From the NCBI GenBank assembly GCA_027484145.1, contig JAIXUH010000026.1, forward strand, positions 186,001-250,000: a stretch of DNA of 64,000 nucleotides, read 5' to 3'. The notes beneath the pieces are model-generated. The model searched no databases. It saw only the letters and a program-made list of their open reading frames with translations, and was not told where the DNA came from. A program made the position numbers and the translations under genes. This document shows positions 26,736 to 34,914 of the stretch, piece after piece. This DNA comes from Rhodobacter sp. Lineage in GTDB: Bacteria; Pseudomonadota; Alphaproteobacteria; Rhodobacterales; Rhodobacteraceae. Every line of letters begins with the position of its first letter. Within the stretch, counting starts at the first letter, position 1.

Positions 26736-29693
26736 TCAAAGGGTCAGCGCTTCGGAGACGAGTGCCTCTTGCTCGGCCTTGTGGCGGCTGGCCAGACCCG
26801 TGGCGGGCGAGGCCGATGCCGCGCGACCGACATAGCGCGGACGCGAATGCTTGGCGCCAATCTTGGTCAGCACCCATTCGATATTCGGTTCGACAAAGGT
26901 CCAGTAACCCTGATTCTTCGGCTCTTCCTGACACCAGATGATTTCGGCACCCTTGAAGCGTTCGAGTTCCTTGACCATCGACAGGGCCGGGAAGGGGTAG
27001 AACTGTTCCAGACGCAAGAGATAGACGTCATCGGCGCCGCGCTTGTCACGCTCGGCCAGCAGGTCATAGTAGACCTTGCCCGAGCAGATCACGACACGCT
27101 TGATGGCGGCATCAGGTTTCAGCGAAAGCTCTGAATGGCCCTTTTGGGCGTCATCCCAAAGCACGCGGTGGAAGCTGGAGCCCGAGGTGAAATCTTCGGC
27201 ATCTGACACGCACATCGGATGTCGCAGCAGGGATTTCGGTGTCATCAGGATCAGCGGTTTGCGGAAGGACCGGTGCATCTGGCGGCGCAGGATGTGGAAG
27301 TAGTTCGCCGGGGTCGAGCAGTTGGCGATGATCCAGTTTTCGTTGGCCGACATCTGCAGGAACCGCTCGGGCCGGGCTGAGGAGTGTTCGGGGCCCTGAC
27401 CTTCGTAGCCATGCGGCAACAGGCAGACGAGGCCAGACATCCGCAGCCATTTGCTTTCGCCCGAGTTGATGAACTGGTCGAACATGATCTGCGCGCCGTT
27501 GGCGAAATCGCCGAACTGCGCTTCCCACAGCGTCAGCGTGTTGGGTTCCGACAGCGAGTAACCGTATTCAAAGCCCAGCACGGCGTATTCCGACAGCATC
27601 GAGTCGATGACCTCATACCGCGATTGTCCGGCGCGGATGTGGTTCAGCGGGTAATAGCGTTCCTCGGTGGTCTGGTCGATGAAACCGGAGTGGCGCTGCG
27701 AGAAGGTGCCGCGCGTGCAATCCTGCCCGGACAGACGCACCGGGTAGCCTTCGGTCAAAAGCGAACCAAAGGCCATGGCTTCGGCGGTGGCCCAGTCAAA
27801 ACCCTTGCCGGTTTCAAACATCTTGGCCTTGGCGTCCAACTGGCGGGCGACGGTCTTGTGAATATCGAACCCATCGGGATAGCGGGTCAGGGCGGCACCA
27901 ACATCCTTGAGCAACTCAGGCTTGATGGCGGTATCGCCGGGCTGGTATTCCTCGCGCTCCCGGTCAAGCCCGGACCAGCGGCCATCCAGCCAGTCGGCCT
28001 TGTTGGGCTTGAAGTTCTTCCCGGCCTCGAACTCCTCGTTCAGGCGCGCCTGAAACGCGGCCTTCATATCCTCGATCTCGCCCTCGGGGATCAGGCCGTC
28101 CTTGACCAGACGCTCGGTATAAAGCTGAAGCGTGGTCTTGTGTTTCTTGATGCTGTTATACATCGCCGGGTTGGTGAACATCGGCTCGTCGCCTTCGTTG
28201 TGACCAAAGCGGCGGTAGCAGAACATGTCGATGACGACATCCTTGTGAAAGGTCTGCCGGAATTCGATGGCAACCTTGGCGGCATGCACCACGGCCTCGG
28301 GGTCGTCACCGTTGACGTGGAAGATCGGCGCTTCGACCATCAGGGCAATGTCGGTCGGGTAGGGGGATGAGCGGCTGAAGGACGGCGCGGTGGTAAAGCC
28401 GATCTGGTTGTTGACGACGATATGAATGGTGCCGCCGGTGCGGTGGCCTTTCAGACCCGACAGGCCAAAGCATTCGGCCACAACGCCCTGACCGGCAAAG
28501 GCGGCATCGCCGTGCAGCAGGATCGGCAGCACAGACCCACGCTCGGGGTCGTTGTTCTGATCTTGCTTGGCGCGGACCTTGCCCAGAACCACGGGGTTCA
28601 CGGCCTCAAGGTGGCTGGGGTTGGCGGTCAGCGACAGGTGGACGGTGTTGCCGTCAAACACCCGGTCGCTGGAGGCGCCGAGGTGATACTTCACGTCACC
28701 CGACCCATCCACATCCTCCGGCTTGTAAGAGCCGCCCTGGAATTCGTGGAAAATGGCGCGGTAGGGCTTTTGCATCACATTGGCCAGCACCGACAGGCGG
28801 CCCCGGTGCGGCATGCCAATGACAATCTCTTTCACGCCCAGATTGCCGCCGCGCTTGATGATCTGTTCCATCGCCGGGATCAGGCTTTCGCCGCCATCAA
28901 GACCAAAGCGCTTGGTCCCCATGTATTTGACGTGGAGGAATTTCTCATAGCCCTCGGCTTCGACCAGTTTGTTCAGAATGGCTTTGCGGCCTTCGCGCGT
29001 GAACTGGATTTCCTTGCCGTAGCCTTCGATCCGTTCCTTGAGCCATGCGGCCTGTTCCGGGTCGGAAATATGCATGTATTGCAGGGCAAAGGTGCCGCAA
29101 TAGGTGCGCTTCACGATATCCATGATCTGGCGCATGCTGGCGACTTCCAGACCCAGCACCTTGTCGATGAAGATCGGGCGGTCCATGTCGGCTTCGGCAA
29201 AGCCATAAGAGGCCGGGTTCAGTTCCGGATGCGGGGTCTTGTCGCGCATGCCCAGCGGATCAACATCGGCGATCAGGTGGCCGCGGATACGATAGGCGCG
29301 GATGATCATCAGCGCGCGGATCGAGTCCAGCACGGCGCGCTGAATTTGCGAGTCTGACAGCGAGACGCCCTTTTCTTCGGCCTTGGCGACGATCTTTTGC
29401 GCGGCGGCACGGCTTTCCTTGACGGGTGCCACAGGCCATTCGCCCGTCATCGCGGCGGTCAGGTCATCGGTTGGCTGCGGCGGCCAGTCTGTGCGGGCCC
29501 ATGACGGACCGCTGGCCGCGCGCTTGGCGTCCAACTCGCTGTCACCAAGGCTGCGGAAGAACTCGGCCCAGGCAGCATCAACGGCATTGGGGTCAGAGGC
29601 ATAGCGCGCTGCCAGTTGATCGATGTAGTCCGCATTCGCACCGTCAAGGAAGGACCCGGCACGGAACTGGCTGTTGGGGGATTGTTCGGTCAT
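26736..29693 (-). CDS. sucA: 2-oxoglutarate dehydrogenase E1
   Basis: A 985-residue thiamin-diphosphate E1 that decarboxylates 2-oxoglutarate and succinylates the E2 lipoyl group. The start MTEQSPNSQFRAGSFLDGAN at 29693 matches family N-termini; the frame is open further upstream. GMPHRGRLSVLANV, then HGDAAFAGQGVVAE and NNQIGFTTAP form the cofactor site, followed by MFCYRRFGHNEGDEP. The ATG overlaps the TGA of the small membrane gene upstream. Confidence 0.97.
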   Translation of the reverse strand: MTEQSPNSQFRAGSFLDGANADYIDQLAARYASDPNAVDAAWAEFFRSLGDSELDAKRAASGPSWARTDWPPQPTDDLTAAMTGEWPVAPVKESRAAAQKIVAKAEEKGVSLSDSQIQRAVLDSIRALMIIRAYRIRGHLIADVDPLGMRDKTPHPELNPASYGFAEADMDRPIFIDKVLGLEVASMRQIMDIVKRTYCGTFALQYMHISDPEQAAWLKERIEGYGKEIQFTREGRKAILNKLVEAEGYEKFLHVKYMGTKRFGLDGGESLIPAMEQIIKRGGNLGVKEIVIGMPHRGRLSVLANVMQKPYRAIFHEFQGGSYKPEDVDGSGDVKYHLGASSDRVFDGNTVHLSLTANPSHLEAVNPVVLGKVRAKQDQNNDPERGSVLPILLHGDAAFAGQGVVAECFGLSGLKGHRTGGTIHIVVNNQIGFTTAPSFSRSSPYPTDIALMVEAPIFHVNGDDPEAVVHAAKVAIEFRQTFHKDVVIDMFCYRRFGHNEGDEPMFTNPAMYNSIKKHKTTLQLYTERLVKDGLIPEGEIEDMKAAFQARLNEEFEAGKNFKPNKADWLDGRWSGLDREREEYQPGDTAIKPELLKDVGAALTRYPDGFDIHKTVARQLDAKAKMFETGKGFDWATAEAMAFGSLLTEGYPVRLSGQDCTRGTFSQRHSGFIDQTTEERYYPLNHIRAGQSRYEVIDSMLSEYAVLGFEYGYSLSEPNTLTLWEAQFGDFANGAQIMFDQFINSGESKWLRMSGLVCLLPHGYEGQGPEHSSARPERFLQMSANENWIIANCSTPANYFHILRRQMHRSFRKPLILMTPKSLLRHPMCVSDAEDFTSGSSFHRVLWDDAQKGHSELSLKPDAAIKRVVICSGKVYYDLLAERDKRGADDVYLLRLEQFYPFPALSMVKELERFKGAEIIWCQEEPKNQGYWTFVEPNIEWVLTKIGAKHSRPRYVGRAASASPATGLASRHKAEQEALVSEALTL

Positions 29694-29932
29694 TTCTGCA
29701 CCTTTGATGGGTTGGGACCGTTGGTGGAGCGGACAGGCAGGCGCGTTGGCGCCGCGTGCCCGAAAAGGCTTGCCCCAAGGATCAGGGCGAACAGCAGAAA
29801 GTCGGCCGGCAGCACAGTGGCGGCCGCGCACAGGCCAAGGGCAAACACCACCAAAGCCCCGAGGTGGCGATGCCACCCCAAGGCTGGGCGTTGCTGCAAA
29901 CAGACGCGAAGGATCGCTTGTTGCGGGGTCAT
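29690..29932 (-). CDS. Small membrane protein between sucD and sucA
   Basis: An 80-residue protein: a basic start (MTPQQAILRVCLQQRP), two adjacent hydrophobic stretches (HLGALVVFALGLCAAATVL and DFLLFALILGASLFG), then a polar tail. It overlaps sucA by four bases (ATGA), so it is coupled to sucA translation. No family is recognised; a role in anchoring or regulating the complex is only a guess. Confidence 0.6.
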   Translation of the reverse strand: MTPQQAILRVCLQQRPALGWHRHLGALVVFALGLCAAATVLPADFLLFALILGASLFGHAAPTRLPVRSTNGPNPSKVQK

Positions 29933-29933
29933 T

Positions 29934-30086
29934 TTATTCCATCACGGCCATGATGGCCTTGTGAAGCTTTGCGTTGGTCTCGACCCGGTCAAGGGACAGC
30001 GGAACCGCGAGGGCCAGAAGAACAGTCAAACCGACGAAAGAGGCCGCAGCGGCGCGTGCCCGTCTTGCCTGAACCTGCTCTTCCAT
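29934..30086 (-). CDS. 50-residue single-span membrane protein
   Basis: A short gene from ATG 30086 to TAA 29934. It starts MEEQVQARRARAAAASFVGL, continues with a hydrophobic segment (TVLLALAVPLSL) and ends DRVETNAKLHKAIMAVME. GAGAG precedes the start. Its stop is 1 base from the start of the next small gene, and it begins 12 bases after sucD. Positive residues before the span predict an N-in single-pass protein. No family is recognised. Confidence 0.6.
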   Translation of the reverse strand: MEEQVQARRARAAAASFVGLTVLLALAVPLSLDRVETNAKLHKAIMAVME

Positions 30087-30098
30087 CTCTCGCCCTCG

Positions 30099-30983
30099 TT
30101 ATTGGTTGATTGCCTTCATCACAGCCTCGCCCAATGTGGCAGGGCTGTCTGCAACGACTATGCCAGCCGAGCGCATCGCCTCGATCTTGGACTCGGCGTC
30201 ACCCTTGCCGCCCGCGACAATCGCGCCGGCATGGCCCATGCGGCGGCCGGGGGGCGCGGTGCGGCCCGCGATGAAGCCTGCGGTCGGCTTCCAGCGGCCA
30301 CGCTTTTTCTCATCGGCGAGGAACTGGGCGGCGTCTTCTTCGGCGGCACCGCCGATTTCACCGATCATGATGATCGAATGGGTGTCGGGGTCGGCAAGGA
30401 ACATCTCGAGGATGTCGATATGCTCGGACCCCTTGATCGGGTCGCCGCCAATGCCGACGGCGGAAGATTGGCCAAGGCCCACGTCGGTGGTTTGCTTGAC
30501 GGCTTCATAGGTAAGGGTACCCGAGCGCGACACCACGCCGACCGAACCCTTGGAGAAGATGCTGCCCGGCATGATGCCGATCTTGCATTCGCCGGGGGTC
30601 ATCACGCCGGGGCAGTTCGGCCCGATCAGGCGCGATTTGCTGCCCTGAAGGGCGCGCTTGACCTTCATCATGTCCAGCACCGGGATGCCTTCGGTGATGC
30701 AGACGATCAACTCCATCTCGGCGTCGATCGCCTCAAGGATGCTGTCAGCGGCAAAGGGTGGCGGCACATAGATCACGGTGGCATTCGCTTCGGTCATGGC
30801 TTTCGCTTCATGCACCGAATTGAATACCGGCAGGTTAAGGTGCGAGGTGCCGCCTTTGCCGGGGGTCACGCCGCCGACCATCTTGGTGCCATAGGCGATG
30901 GCCTGTTCCGAATGGAAGGTGCCTTGGCTGCCGGTGAAGCCTTGGCAGATGACGCGGGTGTTTTCGTTCACGAGTACGGCCAT
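30099..30983 (-). CDS. sucD: Succinyl-CoA synthetase alpha subunit
   Basis: A 294-residue subunit that carries the phosphohistidine intermediate when succinyl-CoA is converted to succinate with nucleotide triphosphate formation. [17 protein letters not shown] is the CoA-binding Rossmann start, [20 protein letters not shown] the conserved centre, and [11 protein letters not shown] has the active His. The start at 30983 ([12 protein letters not shown]) is chosen over MQEAP. Confidence 0.97.
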   Translation of the reverse strand: MAVLVNENTRVICQGFTGSQGTFHSEQAIAYGTKMVGGVTPGKGGTSHLNLPVFNSVHEAKAMTEANATVIYVPPPFAADSILEAIDAEMELIVCITEGIPVLDMMKVKRALQGSKSRLIGPNCPGVMTPGECKIGIMPGSIFSKGSVGVVSRSGTLTYEAVKQTTDVGLGQSSAVGIGGDPIKGSEHIDILEMFLADPDTHSIIMIGEIGGAAEEDAAQFLADEKKRGRWKPTAGFIAGRTAPPGRRMGHAGAIVAGGKGDAESKIEAMRSAGIVVADSPATLGEAVMKAINQ

Positions 30984-31067
30984 CGGGGCCTCCTGCAAAA
31001 TGTAAGTCTTGAACCGGGCGACCGCACTGATCGCCCGTCATGGTGCCGCGTGCCCCGGTCTGGCGGG

Positions 31068-31268
31068 TTACTGGTAGTCGCCGATGCCGTGTTCGGGGCA
31101 GGAAATTGCAATCTCGCCCGACGGAACCTTGCCGTTGCGTGCCATGTCCGACTGCTCTTGGCAGACTTGGATATGGTCATCGTCACCACGGACATCGCTG
31201 CCAACTCCGCTGGCACAGGCGCCAAGCAAGGTCAGACCGACAAGGCCGAAGGCCACAGAGAGTCGCAT
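31068..31268 (-). CDS. Small predicted lipoprotein between sucC and sucD
   Basis: A 66-residue protein with a lipoprotein signal (MRLSVAFGLVGLTLLGAC; lipobox LGAC, Cys18) and a short polar mature part with two more Cys (VCQEQ, ISCPEHG). It starts 5 bases after sucC. No family is recognised. The location inside the suc operon is unusual for an envelope protein. Confidence 0.65.
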   Translation of the reverse strand: MRLSVAFGLVGLTLLGACASGVGSDVRGDDDHIQVCQEQSDMARNGKVPSGEIAISCPEHGIGDYQ

Positions 31269-31273
31269 GAGGG

Positions 31274-32467
31274 TTACCCTTTCACCGCTTTGACGATCTT
31301 TTGCGCCGCATCCGACAGATTGTCGGCGGCGATCACGTTCAGACCGGATTCGTTGATGATCTTCTTGCCGAGATCCACATTGGTGCCTTCAAGCCGCACG
31401 ACGAGCGGCACCTTGAGCCCAACTTCCTTGACCGCCGTCAGAACGCCTTCGGCGATGATATCGCAGCGCATGATGCCGCCGAAGATGTTCACCAAGATGC
31501 CCTTCACGTTGGGGTCCGAGGTGATGATCTTGAAGGCCTCGGTCACCTTTTCTTTCGTAGCGCCCCCACCCACGTCAAGAAAGTTCGCAGGTTCGGCCCC
31601 GTAAAGCTTGATGATATCCATCGTGGCCATGGCCAGACCGGCGCCGTTGACCATGCAGCCGATCTCGCCCTCAAGCGCGATATAGTTCAGGTCAAACTTC
31701 GACGCGGCCAGTTCCTTGGGGTCTTCTTCCGTTTCATCGCGCAGCGCGGCAATGTCGGCATGGCGGTAAAGCGCGTTGGAATCGAAGCCCATCTTGGCAT
31801 CCAGCAGCTTCAGGTTGCCGTCCTTGAGCACGACCAGCGGATTGATCTCCAGCATCTCCATGTCCTTGTCGACAAAGAGTTGGTAAAGCTTCTTGACGAT
31901 CTGCACGCATTGCTTGACCTGCCCGCCCTCCAGCCCGAGGGCAAAGGCGACGCGGCGGCCATGGAAATCGGACAGGCCGGTGGCGGGGTCGATGTCAAAG
32001 GTCAGGATCTTTTCGGGCGTCTCATGCGCCACATCCTCGATCGACATGCCGCCTTCGGTTGAAGCGACGAACGAGATGCGGCTGGTGGAACGGTCGATCA
32101 GGACGGCAAGGTAAAGCTCGCGCTCGATGTCGGAGCCGTCTTCGATGTAGATGCGGTTCACGACCTTGCCGGCGGGGCCGGTCTGGATGGTGACAAGCGT
32201 GCGGCCCAGCATCTGGCGGGCAAACTCGCTGGCCTCTTCCACCGAACGGGCAAGGCGGACGCCGCCCTTTTCGCCGGCCTCGGGTTCCTTGAACTTGCCC
32301 TTGCCACGGCCACCGGCATGGATCTGCGACTTGACCACCCACAGCGGCCCGTCAAGCTCTCCGGCCGCTGTCTTTGCCTCTTCCGCGCGCATCACCACGC
32401 GGCCGTCCGAAACCGGAACGCCGTAAGACCGCAGCAGAGCCTTGGCCTGATATTCGTGGATGTTCAT
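31274..32467 (-). CDS. sucC: Succinyl-CoA synthetase beta subunit
   Basis: A 397-residue ATP-grasp subunit. [19 protein letters not shown] is the family start, [18 protein letters not shown] the nucleotide site, and [17 protein letters not shown] the C-terminal CoA-ligase domain. It is the first gene of a minus-strand run through lpd. Its upstream region carries three GTGATCAC palindromes at 21-bp spacing and a LacI-type half site. Confidence 0.97.
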   Translation of the reverse strand: MNIHEYQAKALLRSYGVPVSDGRVVMRAEEAKTAAGELDGPLWVVKSQIHAGGRGKGKFKEPEAGEKGGVRLARSVEEASEFARQMLGRTLVTIQTGPAGKVVNRIYIEDGSDIERELYLAVLIDRSTSRISFVASTEGGMSIEDVAHETPEKILTFDIDPATGLSDFHGRRVAFALGLEGGQVKQCVQIVKKLYQLFVDKDMEMLEINPLVVLKDGNLKLLDAKMGFDSNALYRHADIAALRDETEEDPKELAASKFDLNYIALEGEIGCMVNGAGLAMATMDIIKLYGAEPANFLDVGGGATKEKVTEAFKIITSDPNVKGILVNIFGGIMRCDIIAEGVLTAVKEVGLKVPLVVRLEGTNVDLGKKIINESGLNVIAADNLSDAAQKIVKAVKG

Positions 32468-32574
32468 GGGCCGTCCCCTCAGATCGTGATTTTTCCAGCG
32501 TGATGCCACGGAAAAGGGCGGCTGCAAAACCCCAAGTGCCAAGGATGCGTGAAAACCCCGGGAAATCCGACAAA

Positions 32575-32626
32575 TGTGATCACAGTCTTTCTGGCTGTGA
32601 TCACAGTCTGAAAATCCGTGATCACA
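32575..32626. promoter_or_regulatory. Three TGTGATCACA palindromes at 21-bp spacing upstream of sucC
   Basis: TGTGATCACA at 32575-32584 and 32596-32605, and CGTGATCACA at 32617-32626. Start-to-start spacing is 21 bp both times, two helical turns, so proteins bound would share a DNA face. The nearest centre is 112 bases before the sucC ATG. The same motif pair occurs before sdhC. The cognate factor is unknown. Confidence 0.75.
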
Positions 32627-32683
32627 TGGCGCCCCGTGCCTGCGTGCGGCAGTGCGGCATTGCCGGGCTGCGGGTGATTCGAT

Positions 32684-32695
32684 GGTGGCGCTAAC
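32684..32695. promoter_or_regulatory. Degenerate LacI-type site upstream of sucC
   Basis: GGTGGCGCTAAC matches 10 of 12 positions of the palindrome GTTAGCGCTAAC (one half exact). Related sites lie before sdhC and mdh. It resembles sites of LacI-family regulators of central carbon metabolism such as CceR/AkgR of Rhodobacter. It is 217 bases from the sucC ATG, so its role is less certain. Confidence 0.4.
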
Positions 32696-32704
32696 TGAAC
32701 GGAA

Positions 32705-33376
32705 TCAGGGGGTTTCCGCCAGCGGCCGTGCCACGAACAACGCCTGCCCCCGCGGCAGCATGGTTTCAGCGCGCGCCAAAGTCCAGCCTATCGCCATCGC
32801 CTGCACCTGACAGGCCAGCAAATGATAGGGGGGGCGGTCCGGGTGGGTGACCACGCCATCCGGCTGGCGAAGGGGGGTGGCATGGCTGTCTGCGTCAGGG
32901 GCCAGAAAGACGGTGAACAAAAAGGCCGTCAGCCGCGGCAAGCCTGCCCGCGCCGTTGCAAGGGCGGTTTGCAGCGCCGGGGCAGGCAGGTGGGTGAAAA
33001 CACCAAAGGCGATGGCAAAGTCGATCTCCGGCGGGACGCCGGGCAGGGCGAAATCAGCGTCTTCGATCAGGTGCGACAGGGGAAGGCGGTCTTTGGCGGC
33101 AAGTTCTACCTCATATCCCCGCTGCATCAGCGCAAGGCTGGCATCCGTTGCCCAGTAATGCGCAGGTTCCAGCCATGGCACCGCCTTGCAGCCCAACCGC
33201 AGCGACCCGGCGCCAATGTCCAGCAGGCGGTGGTGCGGGCGCAATCCGGCATCTTGCAGGATCTGCATCTGAATGCGGCCCGTTTCCTCCCACCGGCCAC
33301 CGACGATGTCGCGGTGCCGCCCCTTGGCAAGGGCGGTGTCATAAAAGCCGGGGGCAAGATAGGGCGAGGCGGGCAT
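32705..33376 (-). CDS. SAM-dependent methyltransferase
   Basis: A 223-residue class I methyltransferase. HHRLLDIGAGSLRLGCKAVPWLEP is motif I with the SAM glycine loop, YWATDASLALMQRGY the acidic loop after strand 2, and IDFAIAFGVFTHLPAPALQTAL the motif IV region. Start at 33376 (MPASPYLAPGFYD) is preferred; the open frame reaches 33631 without similarity. Substrate unknown. Divergent from the RTX protein gene. Confidence 0.75.
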   Translation of the reverse strand: MPASPYLAPGFYDTALAKGRHRDIVGGRWEETGRIQMQILQDAGLRPHHRLLDIGAGSLRLGCKAVPWLEPAHYWATDASLALMQRGYEVELAAKDRLPLSHLIEDADFALPGVPPEIDFAIAFGVFTHLPAPALQTALATARAGLPRLTAFLFTVFLAPDADSHATPLRQPDGVVTHPDRPPYHLLACQVQAMAIGWTLARAETMLPRGQALFVARPLAETP

Positions 33377-33524
33377 GGTGGCCTTGTCAGAACTGGACGC
33401 CTGATGGTGTAGCCGCCGCCGCGCCGCAGGACCAGCCTTTGCCAGAAATGCCCCGACCTTGCCGCATTGGTGCCAATCTTTCGCAGCATCACCAAAGGGC
33501 TGTGTAAAGCGAGACTGTGAAAGA

Positions 33525-34910
33525 ATGGCTGCACTTACGTCTGTAATGATACCCGTCGCCCGGCCCAAAGCCGCGATTGCGACGCCGTCACCGCTGCTTG
33601 GCGGGCCCTTGGCCAATGTGATCACTGGCACGGCAGCGGCAGATTCGATTCTGGGCGAAGGCGGAACGGATGTGCTTTATGGCGGCGCGGGGCGTGACCG
33701 TCTGTTTGGCGGCCTTGATGCCGATACGCTTTATGGCGGGTCTGACGTCGATTATCTTGATGGCGGCGCTGGCGCTGACCGCCTTTTTGGCGATATCGGC
33801 AGCGACCTGATCTTTGGCGGGGCCGACAACGACTGGCTGTACGGCGGCAATGATCAGGACACGCTTTACGGCGGGTCGGGCCTTGATGTGCTGGATGGCG
33901 GATCGGGCGACGACAGCCTGTATGGCGATGCGGGCAGCGATCAATTGCTGGGCGGCGCGGGCGTGGACGCCCTGTTTGGCGGAACCGAGGACGACACGCT
34001 TTCCGGCGGCGATGGCAACGATAGCCTTGATGGCGGCGCGGGCCGTGACCGCCTGCTTGGCGATGCGGGCGATGACCGGCTGTTTGGCGGTGCGGAGGGC
34101 GATTGGTCCTATGGCGGGGTCGGCAACGACAGCATTTATTCCGGGTCGGGCGATGATGTGGCCGATGGCGGCGCGGGTGACGACGCGCTGTTTGGCGACA
34201 TCGGGCGCGACCTGTTGCAGGGCGGTGCCGGGCGTGACCGGCTTTATGGCGACAATGACGCCGACACGATCTATGGCGGGTCAGATGCCGACCTGATTTA
34301 TGCCGGATCGGGCGATGACAGCCTGTATGGCGAGGCGGGTGTTGACATGCTGGAGGGTGGCGCAGGCATTGACCGGCTGTTTGGCGGGTCCGAAGGCGAC
34401 CGTCTGTTTGGCGGTGGTGACGCCGATGAACTGAACGGCGGCGATGGCGATGACGCCCTGTTCGGCGGCACGGCGGCCGACCGCATCTATGGCGGCGAGG
34501 GCAACGACAGCTTTGACGGCGGCTCGGACGCTGACCGCATGTGGGGCGGCGGAGGGCGCGACCTGATGGCCGGGGGGGCAGGGTCCGACGACATCTTTGG
34601 CGGCGACGGCACCGACACCCTGATCGGCGGCAGCGGCAAGGACCAGCTTTATGGCGGCGAAGGGGCTGATGTCTTTGTCTTTGGCATCGGCGCATCGGAT
34701 GACGTGCTGGGCGACTTCAACCGCTTTGCCGGGGACCGCATCCAGATGGATGACGCCCTGTGGGGCGGTGGGCTGACGGTGCAAGACCTTGTGGCGCAGT
34801 TCGCCACACAGGTCGGCCCGAATGTGGAGCTTGAGTTTGCGACCGGCGAATTGCTCAAGATCCACAATGCCGACCTGTCGTGGGTGGCCAGCGTGATCGA
34901 AATCATCTGA
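33525..34910 (+). CDS. RTX repeat calcium-binding protein
   Basis: A 461-residue protein dominated by glycine/aspartate nonapeptides of the form GGxGxDxLx. I count 40 in-phase units without interruption from about residue 26 (GGPLANVIT) to 385. Such repeats fold into a Ca-binding parallel beta roll. The C-terminal 75 residues are unique (DDVLGDFNRFAGDRIQMDD and on) and probably hold the type I secretion signal; there is no N-terminal signal peptide. No catalytic domain is present and no ABC exporter genes are nearby. ATG 33525 is one of several possible starts. Confidence 0.85.
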   Translation: MAALTSVMIPVARPKAAIATPSPLLGGPLANVITGTAAADSILGEGGTDVLYGGAGRDRLFGGLDADTLYGGSDVDYLDGGAGADRLFGDIGSDLIFGGADNDWLYGGNDQDTLYGGSGLDVLDGGSGDDSLYGDAGSDQLLGGAGVDALFGGTEDDTLSGGDGNDSLDGGAGRDRLLGDAGDDRLFGGAEGDWSYGGVGNDSIYSGSGDDVADGGAGDDALFGDIGRDLLQGGAGRDRLYGDNDADTIYGGSDADLIYAGSGDDSLYGEAGVDMLEGGAGIDRLFGGSEGDRLFGGGDADELNGGDGDDALFGGTAADRIYGGEGNDSFDGGSDADRMWGGGGRDLMAGGAGSDDIFGGDGTDTLIGGSGKDQLYGGEGADVFVFGIGASDDVLGDFNRFAGDRIQMDDALWGGGLTVQDLVAQFATQVGPNVELEFATGELLKIHNADLSWVASVIEII

Positions 34911-34914
34911 CGGG

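Noticed and set aside
33622-34695. Long minus-strand frame opposite the RTX gene
   Set aside because: It is an Arg/His/Cys-rich mirror of the periodic glycine-aspartate repeat, with no independent features.
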